Of a stretch of DNA of 64,000 nucleotides, positions 1-10,164 are shown piece after piece. Under the pieces are notes generated by a model, which ran no database searches, was not told where the DNA came from, and saw only the letters and a program-made list of their open reading frames with translations. The stretch comes from Diphasiastrum complanatum. Taxonomy: Eukaryota > Streptophyta > Lycopodiopsida > Lycopodiales > Lycopodiaceae. Every line of letters starts with the position of its first letter. Within the stretch, counting starts at the first letter, position 1. The translations under genes and the position numbers were made by a program. The stretch lies in NCBI GenBank assembly GCA_029204225.1, contig CM055113.1:32799363-32863362 (forward strand), written 5' to 3'.

Positions 1-3000
1 TTAATAATGGATGCCTAGATCTCTTCTAATAAGCATGTTTGATTGGATTTCCTTTGAAATTACAAATAAAGTAAACACAAGCTTCCAAATAGACTTCAAA
101 AAAAGATGCTGCTCATGTTAAAAAAAAGTTTACTTGATCTGTAGCAGATCCTGGTTCGTAATATCTTTGGAATTGAGACGTTTAAGGCAAAGACAATATA
201 ATTTTAGGTGAAAGTGTTCTTGACACAAGTTTCTTGAATTCTGTATATTTTAGTCTTTTAATAAGTTATTTTTGTATTCCGCTTTGATTACAAGATCTTT
301 TCATTGTACAAACTACTGTTTTGACTAAAAAATAAAGCCACTTGATTCAAGCATTTCTTCATTGCATTCAATGAATTTATGCATGACAAAGGTTCTTGAT
401 TTAAATTACCCGCATTTTTGAAAACCAAATTTAGACTGCATGTCGATAGTTGCTATTTTGAGATCTTATTTTAAACTTACCATATTCGCAACAAGCAATC
501 GTGCCCTGCTCTTGCAAATGGTACTCATAACAACCTAAACACATTTACTTGGAATGTTGTCTATTGCGAATATTTTCATGAAAATTGATGCTACCAGAAC
601 CTTAGTCGAGAATAATAGCCGGGGGCGGGGGGGGGGGGGGGGGGGGGTGGGGGCGGGTAGGTTCTTATACTAAAATGACTAGGTAGATGGGAAGGTTTAT
701 ATAGTAGAATGGCTCCCATGTGGCAGCTGCATGGCCATGGTTGCTAACTTGCTTCACTTCTTAACTGTGCCAACCTCCTTCAGTAAACTTTTTTCCTGTT
801 ACATTGTTTAGAACTTGGAAAACTGCCTCTTCAGTTCGAACTTACCTGTCAAACATAGGAGTAAAAGAATGCCCTTCCAGCAGTCTCGGCTGTGGTATAA
901 ACTTCTTTTTTTCGCTGGAAAGTGGCGTAGAATGTGTCCCCAACCAAAAGTAGTATCATCCCTTTGTTTTTGTAAACCTATAACTTAATTGCCCATCTAT
1001 CCGACTCCTACTATTCGGCCAGATTTTAGCATAAAATCAAATTTCAGGTTGAAGGTCTATTTATAAGGTCTGTTGCTATCTTCTGCAGTGCTCATTGGAC
1101 TTAATTCTGCATAACATCATTCTTTGAATATTGCCCACACTATCCTTTGCCTTGCATGACACTATCCCTCATATATGGTTGACCGAATGACGCAGAACAA
1201 TAATATTCCATTTCGTCTGTCGCTTAGAAACTCAAAAAACTAGACAAAATCAGGAATGACAGGTTGAGATTAAACCCATATATTGAAAAGCTTTTCCTAT
1301 CTGAGAGAGGTACAATTCATTCCTAAACTTGTTACAGGTACACATTTCTGTTCTTAGTGTAAGCAATATTCGAGAAATAGACACTCAGCCTTGTCCAAAA
1401 CTCGCAAAACAGCAAACTACATTTACTTGTGTGACTCTGTTCTGTAAACTCGGAACCTGGAAGTCAAATTCAGAGATAGCATTCATTAGCAATCGCGATT
1501 TCCAGAACATTGCCAATTCGCGATTACTAGTTTATGAGGTGATTTGAAATCGGTAGGGCATTGAACAGTTCAATGATCTACGCTCTTTCCGATTTACAAT
1601 TGTTTGATTCCAGAAGTTTGGGACACAGAATATTGCTTTAAGAGAAAGTCAGACGAGAAAATCAATGGGCATTTGTGTAAAATACTCCTTTGACTAATGT
1701 AAATTTGGAAAACTTGTGATTGAGACATTATTTCCTCTTGATGAATGGCTCAAGTTTTGTTCCATCCCCATGCTGAAGGAACAGTTTGATTTGTGGTCAT
1801 GTGCAGTTGAAGAATGCACTTACTTTTTCCTTTTCACATAACATGCAAAAATGTTTTCAGAATTCTTGTGAATGGGCATTTGTGTTAATAAGGATTTGGT
1901 CAATTGAATTATTAGGTTGATTGCTTCATGACTTTCAGATTCGTGGATTATTGAGCGTTTAAACTTTCCAATTGGTAATGTCTGAAGGTTGTCATTGTTA
2001 TTGAAATGCTATCTAGGATAAGCTCTTAGAATCAGCAGTGTAAGTACCGTCAAACAATGCTTGCTGAATGTCATATTATTTATTTTATGATTACTCTTCA
2101 TTTTCATAAAGTTTGGAGGAAGTACTTAATAGAGATTATATGACAAAAGATGATCTGGTGACTCTATTCAATTCTTCAAGAACATAATAATAGTCAATAG
2201 CTAATGCTATGCAAGGAAGAGCAACAAGTCTCTTACGGAGAACTTAGAGAAAGAAACCAAAAAGTAAGCTACCAAATAAATGTCTACTTCCTAATCATAC
2301 TCTACTAAGGTTAGGGCTGAATCCCTAATTTGAAAGGAATTGTCTAGAAAGAACAATAAATTTCTGCAAAAATGGTGTGCTCTTCTCTAGAGGCCCACCT
2401 TTTCGAGTTAATAGAAATGATTAAGTGGTTTTTCAATAAGATTATAGCTACCCTTCTGAATAGATCAGCCACTAAGTCGAATGGATGGTGGGCCCATAAA
2501 TCCAAATAATATTGTATGACCATATGCCTATGAATAATAACACCCATGGGCCTTGCCAAGTAAAATAGGAGCTGAGCCAACAAGCCTTAAAGCCCGAAAG
2601 TATTGTATGTCCACAAAATTTCCTAACCTAATAGTTAGGCATTGTATCATATTTTACTAGGCACTTGGTTGTGGCTCCTTGAAATTATGTTGACATGCTT
2701 TGAATTGACATTCTAAACACCACTTACCAATTGTAATGTTGTTAATGATCGTTACTCCTAACAACATTGTTTCAGAATCATCTTGATGCAAGCTCTTTAC
2801 TGATGTAAAGAAATCTATGAAAATAAGTACTGGGTCCAAAAATGTCCAATTAAGTGGGTTTATTTTTTTGAATGTATTTGTTGATTTTTTTTCCGACTGC
2901 AAATGTGCATAGAACACTGACACTATTTGTTTGTAAGGATTTGTCAGATGTACATTGTCAGAACTTATGGACAAAGGTTGGGACCATAAATCAAACGAAG

Positions 3001-3200
3001 ATATAGATTGCTGAATCAAACAAGATTCCATTTGCTTTCAATATCAACTCAAAGAGAAACGTTGAGCCTTAATTTTAACTATCAAAGATGGAAAAATGGT
3101 GGTACAACATGGATACCATTAGATCAAGACATGGAACAAGATGGACACGCTCATATTTTTCCTAAAGTGTGAGAAATTGTCAACTAGTTTGATTTTCCAG
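1..3200. other. AT-rich stretch with no recognisable gene
   Basis: I read both strands and found no reading frame with a family motif, no splice-consistent exon chain and no RNA gene. Short open frames near 1.33-1.55, 2.34-2.58 and 2.66-3.03 kb show no recognisable domain and look like chance. The only distinct structure is the poly-G tract listed separately. Decayed mobile-element sequence is possible but not visible. Confidence 0.5.
617..660. repeat. Poly-G tract
   Basis: An almost pure run of G broken by a few C and T bases, in an otherwise AT-rich region. Such a strand asymmetry can form G-quadruplex structure. It is also a place where read lengths and assembly are unreliable. Confidence 0.85.
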
Positions 3201-3238
3201 TTTTCGTTCATTGAGACAGAGACTCAAGAATGACATTG

Positions 3239-4160
3239 ATAAAGTAGAGGCAGAAAATTTAACGCCAAAATGTCTTGAGTGGATGGAAAAGGTGAGATGG
3301 CAGCTTCTACGTCAATACTTAAAAAGCAAAACTTTTCAAGTTGTATTCCACTTTTTTGTCTTATCTATGTATCTTGAAACCAAAATTTGACTTGAATGCT
3401 TGGTCATCTCTAGTTAGTGCATGATTTATTTATCTTACTACTGACTTATTATTCATTTGCTTGATGTGTGTACAATAATTTGCTTAGAAATTGAGTCAAC
3501 AAAACAAAATCAACAGATCAAAACAACAAAAGATGCCGAATGTTGGTCGAGCTGGATATGCGGGCATCAATATGAGACTGGTATGTGTGTATACAACAAA
3601 ACTTGTATTTGTATATTCTGATATGCGAAACCTCTTTTTTCATGATGTCATTTATTTTTGTCTATTGTTGAGTGCCAACCTCCAGACACAAGAAAAGAAT
3701 AGGGCTCCAACTGTTGTCGGGATCTATGTGGATGCTCATACTAGTAAAGGTTTTGGCAAACTAAAAGCAGACGAGTTGGATCCTGACCTGTGGTTGAGAC
3801 TTTGAAGGTAACACCCAACTGAGATATAATAACATATATTTTTTGAAATTATGGTTTAAATGCATTTAATTTTATAAAATGTAATGATGAACATGTATAT
3901 GATTTTGCATCTAAATTTGATTAGCTATGTTATTTTTTCTTGTGTAGAAGAAGATTTTAATTAATTATATGTCAGGAACAAACCTCGACGACAAAGTAAT
4001 GAAGATTTTAGAAGAAAATAGTCGAGGACGAAAGAGAGTAAGAGGCCTAAGTGTCTATAGAAAAGAGATGCAGTATTCTTTCCAAGTAGATAAAATGAGA
4101 AAGGAGATAAAGAGACAAAGTGAAGAAATAGAAGAACTCTGAAAGACTGTATAGATGTAG
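3239..4160 (+). pseudogene. Ptta/En/Spm-type plant transposase C-terminal exons
   Basis: The reading is an exon chain. An exon ending LEWMEK at 3291 is followed by a GT-AG intron (3292-3487) and an exon starting KLSQQNKINRSKQQKMP, which runs to 3580 (INMRL). A second GT-AG intron (3581-3685) leads to TQEKNRAPTVVGIYVDAH. After about 3950 comes KILEENSRGRKRVRGL and a charged helix ending near EEIEEL. The order LS-x2-NK-x-NR, then a D/T-H-x-KxG-like segment, then SGR-x-RG is typical of the plant transposase family called Ptta/En/Spm (Transposase_24). All splice phases I checked are 0. The third exon meets a stop at 3803-3805 unless a shift is allowed, and no DDE catalytic region is nearby, so this is a broken fragment. 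The family call is from motif pattern only. Confidence 0.6.
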
Positions 4161-4270
4161 ATGAAGATGATGAAAAGTTTATCCCAAGTTAGTTCGCTTT
4201 CTCATTTTTTCTTTCTCTCTCTCCATATCTTTCTTTTGAAACTTGGTACGGTCCTAGCTATCTACATAAA

Positions 4271-4280
4271 GAGAGGGAGA

Positions 4281-4367
<87 letters not shown>
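4271..4367. repeat. (GA)n microsatellite
   Basis: Near-perfect GA dinucleotide tract of about 90 bp, flanked by degenerate GA-rich sequence. The Arg-Glu repeat it would encode is an artefact. Confidence 0.95.
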
Positions 4368-4370
<3 letters not shown>

Positions 4371-4769
4371 AAAGAGAGTGAGAATGAGATATATTCCTTA
4401 TTTTAGTTTTGATCATGCATCATGTTGTTGTAGAGGAGGATCCAATGCTACAGTAGTTGGGTTCAGCTCAACCGTTATCTATAGTTAAAGAGATTAAACC
4501 TCACTTCTTTCTAAGAGTCTAATTATTACACATGTACTTTGAGACACAAGACAATGCATGGGATGTCATACTCTAAATTGTGAAAACCTTATAGAAAGTA
4601 TGGACCTCATTAGAGAGATAGTAATAAGTTTCTAACAATTTCATAATTTTTTTCGTATGTCATGTAGCGTGCAACTATAGAGAAGGATCCGACGCCACAA
4701 CAGTCATGTTTAGCTCAGTCGTTATCTGAGGTAAAGAACTTGCTATCGAAGTTTAGAGTTTAGGGTTGG

Positions 4770-5400
4770 TGATATTTTTTGCAATTTTAGCCAACAAATT
4801 GCAGGTATTTATTCACAATTTTTTTGGCAAAAATTGCCAAAACAATTGCGAAAATTTATTTCTGTACTTTTTTTTTCAAAATAATGTACAAAAATTGCGA
4901 AAAATAAATTCGCAATTTATATTTTATTGCGAATTTATTTTTTGCAAATTTTTGACACTATTTTGAAAAAAGTGACAAAAATGAATTTTCACAATTTTTT
5001 TCGCAATTTTTGCACAAAAAATTGCGGAAAAATATCCGCAATTTTTGCCACAACAATTGCGGAAATGAATTTTTGCAATTTTTTTTGACAATTTTTGTCC
5101 AAAAAATCTGGCAAAAAATATCAGCCAAACAAATTGCGAAATAAATTGTGAAAATAAATCCGCAATTATTATGCCAAAAAATTGCGGGTGGGTTTCTGCA
5201 ATTTTTTTATTGTTAATTTAGCCATAAAAATTGTGGAAAATTAGCCAAAAAAATTGCGAGACCGAAATTGCGGATTTGCCAAAAAAATTACGGAAACCGT
5301 TTCCGCAATTTTTTTGGCAAAAAATGACAAAAATTACAGAGATTTCCGCAATTTTTGCCATTTTTTTCCGCAAATTTTCCCACTTTTTCTTGTAATGCAA
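4770..5400. repeat. Palindromic AATTGCGG/CCGCAATT array
   Basis: Some 600 bp carry many copies of CCGCAATTTTT and its reverse complement AAAAATTGCGG, mixed with GCAAATTT variants and separated by T or A runs and GCCAAAAA. Because both orientations alternate, almost any sub-segment can fold back on a neighbour. There is no coding potential. It is not a simple tandem repeat of fixed period; it looks like an expanded foldback unit. Confidence 0.75.
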
Positions 5401-5530
5401 GTAGTGTGTGTTTTTATGTGTTTGTCCAAACATGATCTAATTGTGTGCCATATATAGTTGTTGCTTCTTGAAAGGCCAAGTGCATATTATACTAAGACAT
5501 AAGCAAGTGAAGTTTTTGGAAATTTTTATT
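5400..5530. other. Spacer between foldback array and Helentron remnant
   Basis: No gene or repeat recognised. The 3' end of the minus-strand Helentron remnant should lie here, but I could not place a terminal hairpin. Confidence 0.35.
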
Positions 5531-5535
5531 TATGT

Positions 5536-6750
5536 TCAGTGTATTAATAAGTCACCGATTACAATAAGTGGTGCGGTTTTGGGAATGTTGTTAAGTATTA
5601 TGTTTAGTTGTTCAATAAACATGGAAATATTAAAATTTGGTTGTCTGTATATTGCAATTATATGCAGGTTATCAATTTTATAAGTAAATAATTTTGGTGT
5701 GTCGTGTATTATATAACTGGACATGGTCAACATGTTGAGTTTCGTGATATAATATTGTTGATCCTGTAAAGGCTTAGTTGCCAATGGCTTTGAAGGTGGT
5801 TGGGAAATAAAGTTGATGATCATGAGCATGTGTTTCTTGTAAACATAATATGTGTGATGTCATTATATTATAATCATTTTTAATATTATGTTTGTATTTA
5901 GATAATGATCTAGTATTTAGTGATTGAATAATGAGATGTGTTTTTGCATAGGTATGCATATTCAGGATATGGAAACTCCAGTTTCCTGTTGTTTTGAGAC
6001 GTGTCATTTCTTGCTAGACAGAGGCATCGAGTTTAATATGGTTTGAGGTCAATGGCGATGTGATCTATAAATTTGCAGGTTCTTATATTCGTGTTAGGGC
6101 TGTATACATTAAACCATGTTTTGAAACATGTTTTGGATTGAATGCTAATTCAATTATTGTTAGACCTTGCGCTCGATGTATTGTTCTTGCTATTGCGATT
6201 CTGATTGGGAATTGTTTTCTTGTAACTTTATTAAAATATAGAGTGGCCAATTTGGAATTCTTTCATGATTTGATGTAGTGGATTCCATGTTCGGCTTATG
6301 TTGTTGGTTTGATATACGTGGACATGATTTTGTCGGGTATTTTTTCCAATTTTGTAATTATTAAATTGTATCCATTGATTTTGTATGTCAATTTTGAGGC
6401 TACATCGATTTGTATTTTTGGGTTGTAATTCATATGACTTGGGAAGTCAATTTCAAGATTGTAATTATTGGTCATGTCACATGTGTGGAAGTTTTCATTT
6501 GACGAATCAGTGCTTGATGTTTTGTTTTCAAGATTTTCCCAATTGAAATGTGCATATTTAATATATGTTTTTCATTGAAATTTAACTTTTGTTTATTGTG
6601 TTGTATTGTGTCGTAGTTTGCATAGCAAGCATCTTTGTATGAGGAATGTGATTCTGCAAGTGTTTGCTCGGATGTTTGAAATGGTCTATATAGAAGCAGA
6701 TGCTCTCGGTAAAAGTTGTCAGAATCTTTATGTTCATTGTAATTCACATA
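5536..6750 (-). pseudogene. Helitron/Helentron remnant: Pif1-type helicase ends plus APE-type endonuclease
   Basis: Read on the minus strand, 6747-6472 encodes a segment with DSDNFYREHLLLYRPF and a following KLNFN, the pattern of the Helitron helicase region (NYYREQLMLFLPW-like). Next, near 6250-6070, comes FPIRIAIARTIHRAQGLTI and then HGLMYTALTRI, which are Pif1/SF1 helicase motifs V and VI. After a TAA stop, 6007-5536 continues with QSLNTRSLSKY, SHILCLQETHAH, IIAIYRQPN and PLIVIGD, the signature of an endonuclease/exonuclease/phosphatase domain. Helicase followed by endonuclease is the Helentron layout. Most of the helicase core and any Rep domain are missing, and the frame is broken at least twice, so this is an internally deleted dead copy. 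It lies about 95 bp from the end of the H3-like reading frame on the same strand. Confidence 0.8.
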
Positions 6751-6841
6751 TCTAATAATTTGAGATTTTTAGCGTTTGTATAGATGTGTTGATGTTAATC
6801 GATATATTGAAATAAATTTTTCTAAACAAAGGTTTGAGTAG

Positions 6842-7672
6842 TCAGTACGTTGAGAGAGATATTTTTCGATTTTGGTTAGGTATCGTATGTCTGTTGAACC
6901 AGGATAAAAAAATTTTGAATCTTTTTTTTTTTTTTAAGATTTTAATACTAAAATCAAGTTCATCTAGTCTAAAACAAAAAGGAGTACCCTTTGTATCTAT
7001 AACATTCGATATGTCTTGTTCAAATTTAAAATAATCATCCGAATCTATATATGTATAAAAATTGGGAGGAGGAGGAGGAGGTGGATGTGTAGTATCTACA
7101 ACAATCATAGGAGTATCCAAAACAGAGGTAGCTATATTTACAGCATTATCAACAACAACATTATCTACAATGGATTCTGGGATAGGCTTCACAGAATCTG
7201 AAGGGTTAGGCTTCACTTTCTTAGGAGCACGCTTGGGGGCTGTCTGTTTCATAGAATGCTTCGTAGGAAGACTAGTCCTATCTACAGGAGTTGGTCTAGG
7301 AGCAACAGGCTGAGATACATGTAACATACAGTACCTATCCCTCATTCTCATCAAAAGCTGAAAAATCTTGGGCATTATGGTAACCCTCTTGCTATGGATG
7401 GCAAGCAAAAAAGAATCCTAAAAAAAAAGACTACTATAATCTTCAGCAGCCTCCTGAAGGCACTGAAGAGCACTCGGTGTGAATCTAACATGCTGTCCGA
7501 GATCATTTCTTGTTATGTTCTGGACAGCACGGTAGAATGGAGCTCTTGGGATCAACAAAGCTGTTGACCTCTGATACTTGTATCTCAGAGAGCCATCTGC
7601 TGCGGTTGATGTTAGAAAACTGACTTGATCATACAAGTAACCCAAGACAAGATTCCTATTGTTGTTAGACAA
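6842..7672 (-). pseudogene. Histone H3/CENH3-like protein with long C-terminal tail, locus A
   Basis: The minus-strand frame reads [20 protein letters not shown], then [22 protein letters not shown], an in-frame TAG (7418-7420), then LLAIHSKRVTIMPKIFQ. This follows the histone H3 fold in order: the REIRRYQKSTELLI region, the ALQEAAE helix and the CAIHAKRVTIMPKDIQL helix. LLIP and QEAAEDY are closer to plant CENH3 than to canonical H3. Where H3 would end, the frame runs on for about 150 residues: a Lys/Pro-rich stretch (KRAPKKVKPNP), seven prolines, then a DSDDYFKFEQDI...GTPFCFRLDELDF block. No N-terminal tail is visible; an acceptor AG just before GSLRY suggests a missing upstream exon. The stop makes it a probable pseudogene. 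A similar tail occurs in locus B, which argues against a chance read-through. Confidence 0.8.
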
Positions 7673-7679
7673 TAGTCAT

Positions 7680-8170
7680 ACACATGAGAGAGAACAACAA
7701 TGTTGAAGTGATGTACTCCAACTATGTCCCATTACAAATGAAGTAGGGTGCCAACCTACATATATACTTTCTCTAAACTATGTGTAAGGTAAAAAGCAAA
7801 AAGCAAACTGGGACAAAAGTTGAAGGTGGTCCAGGCGGAGGCGCACAACAGAGCACATCCTCCAGAAAGATCAAGAAGACGTCGTATACCGAAAGAGATT
7901 AAACTTCCTTCACCATTGGCTCGTGTACAACATTCACAACCAATAAACTCTCGTACAGACCAAAGTTAAAAGTCTATCAATGGGAGATACACAATGGTGT
8001 GATGGCAACCGCAGGAGATGAGGATGAGCCAGGAGAGAAGAAGTCTCTCCTTGTATACTTTCTTCTCATGGGCGTGAACTATGTGATAGCGGACTTGTGC
8101 ATGAAGGTTAGGATGAGAAGGGAGGGATGATAAAGAACTCACAAAGGACCGCTATGTACGGACACAATGT
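7680..8170. other. Region between H3-like gene A and motif array, no gene recognised
   Basis: If the H3-like gene has an upstream exon it should lie here on the minus strand. I found no convincing MARTK-like start. An ATG at about 8070 opens a 31-codon serine-rich frame that cannot be tied to a histone tail. Confidence 0.4.
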
Positions 8171-8175
8171 ATGGT

Positions 8176-8888
8176 ATATTGGACCTATGTGAGCCGAATA
8201 TGAGAGAGCAAGATTAGATTTGAGAAAAGACGCACAAGTGCGATATGGGTGACACATAGGCAGATGTATCGGACCTGTGCGCATGGAAGGTAGTAGGAGA
8301 AATTTTGATTGTGAAGGGCGCGCACAAATGTGATATGCGGAGCGAAAAAAAAAGTGAAAAAAAATTCATCAAAATTTGTGATTTTATATCGGGGTTTGCA
8401 CGTGCGAAAGAACGTCTTGTCACACGTGTGGGAGTTGTACGGACAAATGCAAAAATGACACATGTCACCCTGTCACACTACACATGTGGGATTTGTACGA
8501 TCGAATGTGAGAGCGACACGTGTTTATGAGCAATCGAATGAACACACGACACGTGTCCAGGTGTCATTTTACACGTGTGCAGGTGCCATCTTGCAAGTGC
8601 ATACGCCTGTTGTCCAATTGAAAGTAGACACGTGTCCTAAGTTCGTTGACCACACGTGCAAAAATTTAGTATAAATGGCACAAAAGCCAAATAATTTTTT
8701 ACCTTTTTCATTCTCAAAATTCATGACATATCGTCTTTGTGCGCGCTCAATGCTGTCCGTTTGCTTGCAACTATACCTACTCGCGCACAAGTGCGATATT
8801 TTGTGTTTGTCTACCATACATATCCATCTTCTACGTCATTTTGATAGTTAGTTTTCGTTCAGTTCTCTCGCGCGCACAAGTGTGATAT
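8176..8888. repeat. Array of inverted 17-bp motif pairs, locus A
   Basis: The 17-bp motif [G/A]CGC-N7-[C/T]GATAT, here typically GCGCACAAGTGCGATAT, occurs in plus orientation at 8230-8246, 8320-8336, 8783-8799 and 8872-8888. Each is preceded by a minus-orientation copy at 8176, 8266, 8728 and 8820. Start-to-start distances are 54, 54, 55 and 52 bp. Between 8386 and 8660 lie further CACGTG-containing variants. The last plus copy ends 12 bp before the ATG of the plus-strand gene. The array lies between two divergently oriented genes, as in locus B. A role as protein-binding sites is inference. Confidence 0.75.
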
Positions 8889-8900
8889 TCACGTTACTGC

Positions 8901-10118
8901 CATGGCCTCTTCCTCATCATCCTCATGAGAATCAGGCTTGAGTTCATTTCTGAGTGAATTTGGGATTACTGAAAACCTAGACTACTTCCACAGTCTATTC
9001 AGGCCATATCTACATGTTTTCAGGACTGCACAACCAAATTCTGACGTATTTTATGAACATTATGTCAGATTCAGAGATATACTTAGCAAGCCTGTTTTCT
9101 CCATAGGTCCACTCCAGTACATGCATTATATAGATCTTGTTTATTTCTTCCCAGCTTTTAGACATAGACTGGATAGAATGTTTACCAAATTGTTTGATCT
9201 TTTCAAAAGTAGTTCTATGTGTCTATATTGCAACAAGAAATGTCGATTGGTTGAATATCAGAGTGGAATCGACACTCCTGATAAAGAAAGTGACTTCATT
9301 GATGTAAATACGGATGTTCTCCGGGGTTCGTTCATTGGCCAAAATACATCTGATGATGAATCCAAATCTATGGAGGATTCGAAATGTCTTTTCAATTTGT
9401 CTGTATATTATATTAATGACGATGTATATTTTACTACTGCTGATTTATGTAAATTTTTTGACTATCATGAGGACGAGGTTCTATGTTTATTATCCGACAC
9501 AATTTCTGAATCCTTCGACTTTGTAGGTTTTGAGACAGATGACCTTGTTCCTGGTATTGATTTTGATGATGAGGAGGGTCTTATGACCGATGAAGAATGC
9601 CTGAATAAGACTTTATCAAATATAGCTGAGGATGGGAGAGGCAGACCATCCGATGAAGAATTCACGGCATTTCAATCCCAGATGGGCTTCCCTCGTCCAT
9701 CATTAATGCACTTCACTAATGATTCCACTTCAGTACGTGGTCATTATATTGATCATCGAACCAATGGGGTTGGCTTAGTTGGTTAGCTTGACATCCAAAG
9801 TTTCTTTGGTCTTAGGTTCGAGCCTCCCCTTGGAAACCAAGAAGCATTATATTGATCATCCTGATCTAGTTGCTGCTAATGATGAAGAATGTGTAAGTGT
9901 TTAATCTTCCTTGCATTTGAATGTTTTCAATCACTAAATGTGTTTTTGCTAACATATTTCCTATTGTAAGATGCTTTCATAATAGATGATTTTGCTGCGA
10001 GATGAGGTGGCTTTAGACAACACGCATCCTCGTTCTAGAGGGACAATGGACTGGGTCACTATCTTAATATATCATGATCCTCTTTCAGCACTTGTCCAAA
10101 GAATTAATCAGACTTAGT
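8901..10118 (+). pseudogene. MASSS family acidic protein, locus A, interrupted by a SINE
   Basis: The ATG at 8901 opens MASSSSSS, then a TGA stop (8928-8930), then a long frame to 9786. Its first ~95 residues (LDYFHSLFRPY, DLVYFFPAFRH, CLYCNKKCRL) align by eye with the locus B protein. The C-terminal half is strongly acidic (SDDESKSMED, DFDDEEGLMTDEE). At 9757 a SINE interrupts the frame. Ignoring it, the frame continues after the duplicated site with HPDLVAANDEEC and a GT donor at about 9892. A possible further exon (RDEVALDNTHPRSRG...) ends at the TAG 10116-10118. No catalytic motif or membrane segment is seen and function is unknown. An acidic protein paired with an H3-like histone could be a histone-binding partner, but that is speculation. 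Confidence 0.6.
9757..9844 (+). mobile_element. tRNA-derived SINE with 15-bp target duplication
   Basis: An 88-bp insert carries an A box (TGGCTTAGTTGGTTAG) and a B box (GGTTCGAGCC) in tRNA-like spacing. It is bounded by identical 15-bp copies of CATTATATTGATCAT at 9742-9756 and 9845-9859. These are hallmarks of an RNA polymerase III retroposon inserted by LINE machinery. It breaks the acidic-protein frame, which resumes in phase when insert and one repeat are removed. There is no long A or T tail. The anticodon arm does not fold as a proper 7-base loop, so a working tRNA gene is unlikely. Confidence 0.75.
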
Positions 10119-10164
10119 TTATAATGAATTAATACTATTCAATGAATGTAATGTAATTATGAGG

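Noticed and set aside
4161-4406. Arg-Glu repeat protein, and Leu-Ser, His-Thr or Cys-Val repeat frames at other dinucleotide tracts
   Set aside because: These are translations of microsatellites.
6060-6278. Plus-strand frame of 72 codons
   Set aside because: It is antisense to the Helentron helicase motifs V and VI, which are unmistakable on the minus strand.
9757-9844. A functional tRNA gene
   Set aside because: A and B boxes are present, but the anticodon arm does not give a normal 7-base loop, and the target duplications show a retroposon.
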